Origin: Symmetrospora coprosmae
Lineage: Eukaryota; Basidiomycota; Cystobasidiomycetes; Symmetrosporaceae
Direction of reading: 5' to 3'
Assembly (NCBI GenBank): GCA_008802785.1
Contig: VUYT01000011.1
Location: 248,001-312,000 of the forward strand
Length of the DNA stretch: 64,000 nucleotides
Position 1 is the stretch's first letter. The number at the start of each line of letters is the position of its first letter. The notes under the pieces were generated by a model, which was not told the DNA's origin, made no database searches, and saw nothing but the letters and a program-made list of their open reading frames with translations. The position numbers and the translations under genes are program-made. Positions 56,639-64,000 of this stretch are shown here, piece by piece.

Positions 56639-57623
56639 TTAGCGAGTGCGCGTCAACGGACCCGCCGACGAGGATCTAGGTGCGCCTCCGGACCCGGTGT
56701 ACCTGGGACTCTGCTTCCGTGCTGGAACGCTGACGGAACGGCCAGGAGGGTTGGGAAGTCTTAATTCATCGCGCCCTCGCACGTCTGGCGAGACTCTGTG
56801 CGCGCTCATGCTTGACCCAGGACGACTGGACGAGGGCGAGGAGCTGAAATAGTTGCTGCGCACATCCTTAGCAGACGGGTGCTCTCGAAATGGCGCATCA
56901 TCTACAGTAAGCACGTGGAGCGGAGGTAGTGAGCCTGTCGCCAACAGTCGAGCGTGAAGTAAAGCGCTCCGAAATTGTCCAATATAATGACGACAGACTT
57001 ACAGATCACCTTCGCTCGCACTGCTTGATAGCCCGTCACGCGCTTAGGCTGCCCAGAGCGGAGGATCTCGCACTCGACCGCGAGGTGAATCTGGATGGCG
57101 TCATCTGGATCGGCAAGCCGGGATTTGACCCAGGCGAAGTCCTCTCGAGTCCAGATTCTTCCTTTGAGCACGTTGCCATTGCCTTGTACCGGTATAGAAA
57201 GCCCTACTCGGTTGAGCAGAGCCCGCACGAGCTTTTCGTCTGCCGCAGGAAGCGCTCGGCCGGCTAAATCTTTTAACTGCAGATGACGCGGGTTGCTGGC
57301 TTCGTGCATTGCCAAATGGCCCCAATCAGCGAAGAAGATGGCCTGTAGGGCGACATGCTTGGGGCATTGATCTGTTGAAGTGCATCAGGACAATCAACAT
57401 ATGTCAGCCCGGCGACCTTGCAATCGAGCAGACTGTCGGAGCTAAGCTCGCCAAAGGTTTGCACGTCCTGAGGACGAGCGATGTCCAGTAAATTTGCGGT
57501 TGGCGCTCGGGATGTAATACTTGGTGTAACAGGTTGCGCCGGTGCTGGGAGAAACTGGCGAGGGGCTATATCGACGTCGACATAGCAAGGGTCAGTCCTG
57601 AAAGCACTCCGCCAGAAGAGGTA
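56639..57623 (-). CDS. Unrecognised protein, paralogue 2 (5' exon unresolved)
   Basis: Same family as the gene at 54785. The exon from an acceptor near 57624 reads YLFWRSAFRTDPCYVDVDIA and FLPAPAQPVTPSITSRAPT. A further exon begins KHVALQAIFFADWGHLAMHE, followed by VRALLNRVGLSIPV, WTREDFAWVKSRLADPDDA and KRVTGYQAVRAK. An intron with a good GTAAGT donor near 57002 leads to a Ser/Pro/Arg-rich tail ending at 56639. Pairs with copy 1 include AIFFADWGHLAMHE with AHFAHDINGNRLVMRE and VTGYQAVRA with LTGYRVVEA. The function is unknown. A TATAAA element on the minus strand near 57674-57679 may be its promoter. The start codon is not resolved. Confidence 0.55.
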
Positions 57624-57673
57624 CTAGCACAAACGTCGAGGGGGCATGGCAGGTATCGCTCGGAGATGGCGTT

Positions 57674-57679
57674 TTTATA
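57674..57679 (-). promoter_or_regulatory. TATAAA element upstream of paralogue 2
   Basis: TATAAA (followed by A) on the minus strand, about 50 bp before the first supported exon of the paralogue 2 gene. It is a plausible core promoter, but only if transcription starts close by and the first coding exon lies nearby. Confidence 0.35.
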
Positions 57680-57994
57680 AGTTGCGGTCGACAAGGAAGA
57701 GAGAGAGGGCGAGACGACCTCCGAGCAAGGCGGGCGACCTCTGGATACTGATTTAGGGTCAAAGGCAAGCAGAGCATAGCCTGCCTCGATCCGGCTGCGT
57801 ACCGTTGAATGGCCGAGTAAGTGTGGGAAGAGCGTGTGGCCCATTGAAGCAGGTGCCGGCTGGGAACGCTGCAGAGCCTTGTTGCCTCCTGGCATGGCGC
57901 GACGTGCGCGGACCGAGCTATGCTGTAGGCACATGTCCGGATCGCCGGAAAGGCGTCTTTGTGGTGCGATGATGGAGCTTGCTGTAGGTGTTGA

Positions 57995-58510
57995 TCACGA
58001 TAGGTGCGCCCAAGGATCTTCACTCATCGAAGGCTTGTAGAATCCTCTGCCGCCTCCATTATCTGTGCGTTGGCGCTACATAGTCGCAGATCCACATCAG
58101 TCCGCCTGCTCCGATGCTTGACGCGACCAACGCACACGCACCTTTGCATCTGAAGAGCCTCTTCCGTTGTCGCGTCCGCCACCTCTGCCTCCTCGTCGCG
58201 CTCCATTCGAGCCTGCTTGTACGTCCATAAAGCCCGTCCCGAGTCCAGATCCGACGGCGCCTCCACCACGTCCTGCCCAGCCGCCATCTCTGCCGCCACG
58301 TCCGCGGGCTGCGTTGCCCGCATCACGTCCGCCTCTGCCACCTCCTCGCTGGTTATCGCTCCCCCGCCCACCGCGCTGTGCGTTCCCTCTGCCTCGCCCG
58401 CGACCTGCGGATGACGGCGATGGGTCCTGAGATGTCGGACCTGCTGCGGCCTGCTGGCCATGGGTGGCCTTCATGCCAAACATGGCGGGGTCAAATGCGA
58501 GCTCTTCCAT
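57995..58510 (-). CDS. RGG-rich protein with TTDN1/MPLKIP-like C-terminus
   Basis: Start at 58510 (MEELAFDPAMFGMKATHG). Exon 1 runs to about 58144 and is rich in Arg-Gly repeats (RGG-type, RNA-binding or phase-separating). Donor GTGCGT after GSSDAK, acceptor TATGTAG near 58080, then RQRTDNGGGRGFYKPSMSED and PWAHLS, stop at 57995. About 150 residues. The last block F-Y-K-P-S-M-x-E-D-P-W matches the C-terminal box of human MPLKIP/TTDN1 (FKPSMLEDPW), a nuclear protein that works with the lariat debranching enzyme DBR1. The match is a short block and the remainder is low-complexity, so family membership is a moderate inference. It is divergent from TAF11 with 169 bp between starts. Confidence 0.66.
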
Positions 58511-58679
58511 TGCGACGATGCCGAGAAGCTTGTTAGTGTGCGAACTCCTGTGTCGTTATTGAGGGCAGGTCGGATCGTAAGAAGCCAACCCGCACCGAGC
58601 TCGTTACCTCCTCTCGTTGCCGTCGACCAGCGGCTCTCTCCTTCATTCCATCTCCAACACCTTCTGGTATTTCAGCACC
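58511..58679. promoter_or_regulatory. Bidirectional promoter between TTDN1-like gene and TAF11
   Basis: 169 bp, the shortest divergent gap of the window. GC-rich, with no clear TATA box. Confidence 0.55.
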
Positions 58680-59739
58680 ATGTCGTCGATGTCACCGCGT
58701 CCAGCGAGCGAGAGTGGAGGCCTCGCATTGCCTGTTGCAGCGTCCACGGGTCCTGCTAGGCGCGGTCGCGGTCGAGGTGGGGTTTCAGGCAGCGGGACGG
58801 GCAAAGGCCGCGGTGGAGGAGCTGCAGCAGCGCGCAAGAAGCGCCAGAGCACAGTAGCGAGCGATGCAGGGACGCCTGCGTATGCCGCTGGCACCCCTGG
58901 AGCAGACTCGGCAGCTGGGACACCTCTGCCAGGCGTCCTCTCGCCCTCGACGCGCTCCGGGACAGGGTTCGGGGCAAGCACGAGCATCAGAGGCAGGGAA
59001 GGATCCATTGCATCCATCAGCAGGAGGAGCAATACCACCAAGGGCGGGCGTACAGCCGCTGGCGGGACGGATGGGGAGGATGGGATGGCGTACGGCGAGG
59101 CGGAGGAGGACGAGGATGACGATGAAGGAGAGAACGAGCTCGACCTGCTGCTGGGCGACGACGAGTATGACGAGCAGGCCAAGGAACGCGCAGAGGCGAA
59201 GGAGGCCCTGAGGTGTGTCCAGTGTAACTGCCTGCTTGTCCTGCCGATGCCGGCTAACATGTAACCCTCTCGTCCACGCCAGGCTGCTGCTCGACCAGTT
59301 CTCGCCGGAACAGCTGGAGCGCTACGAGGTCTACCGACGTTCGGGTCTGCAGAAGCAGTCTGTCCGGAGGGTGCGCTCGTTGAACCTATGGCCCTTGGCA
59401 GTCACTCCCGCCCTCCGCTGACTCTGTAGCCTTTGTTCCCCCAGCTCATCAACCACATCCTCCAGCAGTCATGCTCGCCCAACATCATCGTCGCAGTCAG
59501 AGGTCTCGCAAAAGTCTTTGTCGGCGAGGTGGTCGAGAGCGGTACGTTGCCTGCGCCTACGTATTCGCGCTAGACTGGCAGCTGATCGCTTGTATCGGCC
59601 GCCCGCAGCACGACAAGTCCAGACGGAAGGACACCGCACAGGCCCGCTCACACCTGACGACCTGCGCGAAGCGTACAGTCGCTACAAATCGGTTCAGGAC
59701 CGCAGAGGTAGTCAGAGGGCGAAGCTCTTTGTGCGCTGA
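58680..59739 (+). CDS. TAF11: TFIID subunit TAF11
   Basis: TFIID component with a histone fold that pairs with TAF13. Start at 58680. The N-terminal 180 residues are Gly/Arg/Ser-rich and then acidic (EEDEDDDEGENELDLLLGDD). The histone-fold begins LLLDQFSPEQLERYEVYRRS, continues SPNIIVAVRGLAKVFVGEVV and, after an intron near 59543-59608, ends GPLTPDDLREAYSRYKSVQD. This matches the TAFII28 domain (RYE-x-RRS, AxxKxFVGE, PxHxREAxRR). Introns near 59212-59281, 59371-59445 and 59543-59608. About 280 residues. A stop at 59739 follows a basic tail. Confidence 0.92.
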
Positions 59740-60334
59740 GCGCGCTGTCCTGGCCCTCCGAGCTGGACGCCACACGTTTTGGCCACCGATCCGCAAGCAT
59801 ATCGCAGTATACCCACCCCGTTCGCCCACCTTTCCGCATATTCAAGAGCTAGCGTAGCTCTTCAGTGCATCTGTAGCATCAAATATGGCTCCGTCCTGCC
59901 TAGGCAATGTCAGTCACCGGGTCATCAACCTCATGAGACATTGGCCAGGGCCAACTTACGGGTCCATCACGAGACTGGGTGGCACCGCGAAGCAGTACAG
60001 GTTAGTCCACTCGCCGAACAGGCCCTTGGCCAGCTGCCGGACGTCACGTTACCCTAGCCGGCCGTCGTGGCTGTGCGGCACCCCTGGACTCCGCTACTTG
60101 CGGCATTCAGCGTACGCGCGCCAGCATTTCAGGAAGATAGGCTCTGCTCTACTCTCTGCTCGGAACGCTACTTCGTCGACAGTCTAGTCTCAGTACTAAA
60201 ACGGACGACGACCGAAGAGAACCGCGTCCGCCCCTGCCTCCTGGAGCTCGAGCCTGAGCTACTTCCGGGCCCTCCATCCATCCCTTTCAGCACCAGCTTC
60301 GAGCGCCAGCCGCTGCCCCGTCACACTGTCTGAA
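59740..60334. other. Intergenic region between TAF11 and the basic Ser/Arg-rich gene
   Basis: About 595 bp. Small frames exist but none has protein-like composition. Likely 3' UTR of TAF11 and promoter of the next gene. No TATA box is clear. Confidence 0.4.
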
Positions 60335-62303
60335 ATGCAGGCACGACGCGGTCGCAGTAGTTCTCGGCAGTCCGATGTTGAGTGGGAGCGTCGCATCTCT
60401 GCGACGTCGCCGGCTCGCGCAAGCAGTCGCGCTAAGGACGCTCGCTCGAGCTCCGTCCCTGCTCTCTCGTCGCGCATCCCGCTCGACTGGGGCACTCACT
60501 CTGCTTTTGTACCACCTGGGTACCTACAGTCCGCCGCGACTCGCTCACTGTCAGCTTCTGTCCTGAACGATGCTGCTCGCCGTCCGATCGCGGGGCAGCT
60601 CTCGGTGCATCCAGAACGCAATCGCAGCTCCTCGCGCCAGTCGGACGTAAGCTGGGATCCTCGCGTATCTGATACCTTGCCTGCGCGGGCAAGCAGTCAC
60701 GCCAAGCATGCTCGCTCCAGCTCAGTCCCAGCACTCTCCGCGATTAATCCCATCCTGCGCCCGCTGTCCAGCAATGGCAGGTCCATATCTGCCCAGTCAA
60801 GCCCGTCTCTGCGACAGAGGCCTACTTCCGCGCCCGTCCTGCCTAAGCGCCCTACCTCCGCTCATGGCGCCGCTCGGCTCCTCGACCCGACGGTCTGGCA
60901 GCCCTCTGCTCCTGCTCTTCCTGCTGCACCCATCGCCAAGCCATCAGCAGTCCTTCCAGGCGGCAGCTCGTCCGCCGAGACTCTCCTGCGCGATGCTGTC
61001 TTTAGCGTACGCCAGTACATCCAGGACGCTTCGACGGGTCTCTACTTCCGCCCGACCGCGGGTCAGAAGGCGCAGATCAAGCTGGCAACTTCCGGCCCGC
61101 CCGATGTCGAGGTGTACGAGATGCACGAGACGAACGCGGTGCTCGCAGTGTACGCAGCCTTCAAGGACTGTTCGGTTCTCTGGTACCGCCTCGTGTGGCC
61201 TACCTCGACAGAAGGGACTTTGCACCTCGATATGCGCGCCTCGTATCTCCCCGCGCCATCCCTGGCGACCTTGCGCATCTTCGCTGCAAAAGAAGGAAGA
61301 GCCATCGCCAGTCTCGCGCGCCGCTGGTCTGCCGCTCGCAAGCCGGTCGCGGACCACCAGGGGCACGACAGGGGCGTCTGCAAAGCCATGGTCAAGTACT
61401 GCTTCGAGCGGTTTGGTTTCAAGTGGACGCAGTGGGGTGCACCGATCTACAAGCGGCGTGCAAATGAGGATGGCGGAAGGGTGCAGCGTGGCTTGGATGG
61501 CATCGAGCCGGGAGAGTGAGTCCATCGGGCAGCTTTGCAGAAGCTGAGCTGATGGGTACAGGGTTCCGGTATGCAGCATCATCTATCTCAAGAACGTCAA
61601 AGCTCAGGCGATCAGCTTCTCTGGTAACGGAAAAGTCGAGTCACAATACGACTACAAGGTTAGCGGCACACACGGTCACGTCGCCATTGTTGTCGGCGCT
61701 GGCTCGGTTGCAACTGGTCCTGCGCGAGCTGGCTATGCTCTTCGACGTCCGCAGGAGCGCATTGATGCCAGCGAGGTCTCCCTGGTACACGGCCCCTTTT
61801 CCGCACGGCCCCGGTATCTCCAGCTCGTCGAGCAGTCGCCCGGCAACTTGCCTGCGACAACTATAGTCGACCTCGCAACTGTCGAGCTGCTCCACGCATC
61901 CAATGGCGAGTTGACCATCTACCGGCCTGTCATCCGGCCTTTTGGCTACAGCTACAAGCATGATCGCTCGGAAATGGCCGACAAGCAGCCGAGCGAGGCG
62001 AATAGGGCGTGGCGGAACTGGGCGTGCCCAATCTCCACATCAGGGTCCGAGTCGCGCCCATCGTCCCTTTCGCGTGCAAGTAGTGCGAGGCGGAGCTCAT
62101 TCTCCCCTTCGCATAGTGCTCTCACAAGCGCCCCAGCATCTATGCCGACTCGCAATAGCCGCAGGTCCGCCAACCTCCCGTCGCCACGTCGTCGCAGCTA
62201 CAGCGCTCAGCGCCTGTCGTATGAGCCTAGGCATCGCGCTGTTCGACGCACGGGCATTGTGGGTCTGCTGGAGGATGCGCTGAAGAGGCTGGTACTGTTC
62301 TAG
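60335..62303 (+). CDS. Basic Ser/Arg-rich protein with a conserved central domain, unknown function
   Basis: Exon 1 60335 to about 61517, intron (GTGAGT..TACAG) near 61518-61560, exon 2 to 62303, about 640 residues. The N-terminus (residues 1-190) contains two near-copies of a block such as SRQSDVEWERRISATSPARAS and SRQSDVSWDPRVSDTLPARAS, so it is internally duplicated. The central part (about 190-520) looks folded: FSVRQYIQDASTGLYFRPTA, VLWYRLVWPTSTEGTLHLDM, VSIIYLKNVKAQAISFSGNG and SGTHGHVAIVVGAGS. The C-terminus is Ser/Arg-rich. No motif I can name, so the function is unknown. The duplication is directly visible. Confidence 0.66.
60345..60732 (+). repeat. Internal duplication in the N-terminus of the Ser/Arg-rich gene
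   Basis: Two blocks of about 35 codons share SRQSDV, a Trp-containing core, ARASS (S/H) AK (D/H) ARSSSVPALS. They lie about 270 bp apart in the same frame (starting near 60356 and 60638). Tandem in-frame duplication of a basic Ser-rich patch. Confidence 0.75.
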
Positions 62304-62452
62304 CCAGTCTACTCTGATCTGCGGTGTCACTGGTCAGAAAATTATTTGGCTGGCCGAACTGCAACAGCCTTGACCAGAACGTGCTCAAGGGAAATACGGA
62401 TCGCTACACAGACATATTAAGCATGCAGCTGCTGCGCGCGCATCCAGCGGGT

Positions 62453-64000
62453 CTATGTCATCTTCTTCTGCTCTGCACGCCACTCCTGCTTCCAAGCCTC
62501 CATCTGCTCGCGCACGGCTCCCCGCTTGAGCATCTTGCCTACCCAGCGGAGTAGAGCATCCTCGTCCTCTGGGACGAAGAAGCTGGACAGCATCGAGAGA
62601 ATGGATTCGAAGTCCGCTTGCGGGGAGATGAAGTGGCCTGTCGGGGGCGATGGGGCAGGCGTATTAGCCACACGTCCTGGATGCACGGACTGGACAAGCG
62701 CACTCACGTCGAAGCACCCAGATGATGGCAGTCGGCACGAGGATGAGCACGTCTTTGCCTTCCAAGAGGAACGCATCCCATATCCGGAGTTGGGTCGAGA
62801 AGGAGATGCCGTTCGCGAACAGGGTGATGTACCACTTTGTCGCGAAGGACGAGATTGTAATGTAGTTCTTCTCAAACACCTCGTGCACTTGCGGCATGAG
62901 CGTCTGGACCAGCTTCTCCTGGACGTGGAAGCATTCGAGCATGCCCGGGAAGCCGGGCGAGAAGATGGCGTGCATGTCGTATGTGTCGTGCAGCCTGACC
63001 ATGGCTGCGTATGCGCGCTGCAGTAATCGCGTGCGCATCTCAGTCAATTGCGCGGGGGCTCGGCAGCGGATGCAGAGGCAGATGCTCGACGCACCTCGGG
63101 CGGAAGGTAGCAGAGAAACGTAGCGGCGAGCGAGCCCATCCCCTGGCAGTAGCCGCAGTCCGGACAGAGGAGCGCAAAGCAATGCAGGACGTTGAATAGA
63201 GAGCGCTGCCCGAGGCCGTACCGGGTATGAAAGTAAAGGTGGCCAGAGATTGTGCGCGGCACGTCGAGGTCAATCTGGACGTCGTGGTCGGACGGCTCGA
63301 GGATGAGCTCAAAGAAGCGCCGGCGCAGGCCTGCATCGTCGAGCTCGTGTCCTTGCCCTTGCTCTTGCGCTCGCACTTTGCCTTTTGAGGCGTACTGCGC
63401 GCGCCGGTGCGAGATGAGCGCCTCCCAGGCCGCTGCGCGCCATCTGTCGGGAATGCCCTTGATGACGCGCCGGAGCAGCTTCCTCTCGCTCTCGCCCGGC
63501 TTCAAGCGCCACGCGAGGATGTTCCCCCCGCTGTCCCGCTCGCTGGGCACCAGCATTTCGAGGTACCACTTGTCGGCGCGCGAGTTCTCCTTTGCCGAGT
63601 AGGACGTCGACACGGAGACGTTGTCGGGGAGGGCGCGCGAGCTGGGCCCAGCCTGACCAGATCCTGGTGGTACCCCCCTACCGGAAGCGGCAAGCGAGCT
63701 GGACGAGAAGGACGCGCCGAGCGCGTTGTGCGGCTGTGTGCTGCTCCGCCGAGACGAGTCCTGCGATGCCGAGCCGTCTGCTGACCCGGCAGGCGTGTGC
63801 CCGGTGCTGATGTACAGATATGGGCTTGCGAGGGTGCCAGCGCTGGTGAGTGAGCTTCTCTTGCTCCGCTTGCCTCCGCCAATCGCTTTCTCCGGCGGCA
63901 GCTCGCGGCACGCGTCTCGGCTGAGCAGGACGAGGCGGGGTGCTTGCGAGTAGGTTGGCGCAAAGAAGCCGTATCGGTCCACGCGCTTGAGCAGCTCGAG
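62453..64000 (-). CDS. TBC-domain Rab GTPase-activating protein, 5' truncated by window edge
   Basis: TBC proteins stimulate GTP hydrolysis by Rab GTPases in membrane traffic. The gene runs in from the right edge (LLKRVDRYGFFAPTYSQAP) and ends at 62453. The N-terminal part is Ser-rich. The TBC core has KGIPDRWRAAAWEALI (IPDxWR arginine finger), LEPSDHDVQIDLDVPRTISG, GLGQRSLFNVLHCFALLCPD, CGYCQGMGSLAA (YCQG glutamine finger), LHDTYDMHAIFSPGFPGM and QLRIWDAFLLEGKDVLI. Introns near 62992-63060 and 62638-62706 are supported by frame change. It is convergent with the Ser/Arg-rich gene. Both catalytic fingers are present, so it is probably active; the Rab target is unknown. Confidence 0.9.

Noticed and set aside
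59885-60187. 100-codon plus-strand frame after TAF11
   Set aside because: No splice-supported extension and no recognisable domain; most likely intergenic.
1-64000. Search for tRNA, rRNA, CRISPR, transposable or virus-like elements
   Set aside because: No tRNA-like A/B boxes with acceptor stems, no rRNA segments, no direct repeat arrays with spacers, and no transposase, reverse transcriptase or capsid-like frames were seen by eye. A profile search could still find a small one.

Overview
The window is gene-dense nuclear DNA of a fungus, almost certainly a basidiomycete and plausibly a GC-rich smut-type lineage (Ustilaginomycotina). Most genes are split by GT..AG introns of about 40-170 nt. 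Reading frames are GC-rich, intergenic gaps are usually 0.1-0.6 kb, and the housekeeping proteins are fungal or eukaryotic in type (mitochondrial EF-G, MAD1, CFT1, TAF11, PGS1, pinin). The placement below Basidiomycota is inference. I saw no rRNA, tRNA, CRISPR, transposon or virus-derived element. About 29 protein genes can be supported, two of them cut by the window ends.

Left part (1-19.3 kb). The 3' part of PGS1 (cardiolipin pathway) is followed by a pinin-like splicing factor, a small cysteine-rich secreted protein and a minus-strand short-chain dehydrogenase (SDR). Then comes a tandem array of three SDR paralogues at 6.8-12.7 kb. Their exon lengths match almost base for base, but the third copy carries an 80-residue N-terminal extension that looks like a mitochondrial presequence. 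Next are an Old Yellow Enzyme, a secreted DUF1996 protein, a nucleoside hydrolase and a BAP31/Yet-type ER protein. With four SDRs and an OYE next to each other, this stretch is a redox-enzyme neighbourhood.

Middle part (19.7-42.6 kb). Two very long, low-complexity minus-strand genes (one with a BAR-like N-terminus) lie divergent from mitochondrial elongation factor G (MEF1). They are followed by a mucin-like single-pass membrane protein, a small two-helix membrane protein, a seven-helix membrane protein, a Ulp1-like gene that ends before the catalytic half of the fold, and the checkpoint protein MAD1.

Right part (42.8-64 kb). CFT1 (CPSF160) is divergent from MAD1 across about 220 bp. A paraoxonase-like protein is divergent from a Gpt2/Sct1-type glycerol-3-phosphate acyltransferase. 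Then come a DsbA-like thioredoxin-fold protein, a Prx5/Ahp1 peroxiredoxin, two adjacent divergent paralogues of an unrecognised family, a short RGG protein with a TTDN1/MPLKIP-like C-terminus divergent from TAF11, a basic Ser/Arg-rich protein, and a TBC-domain Rab GAP that runs off the right edge.

The most interesting points are the SDR array (a new presequence, and a 13-nt microexon made by an extra intron in one copy), the Ulp1-like half-domain gene, the unrecognised paralogue pair at 54.8-57.6 kb, and the candidate fungal TTDN1/MPLKIP-like protein. Gene models were spliced by eye. Exon ends described as uncertain should be confirmed with RNA-seq.
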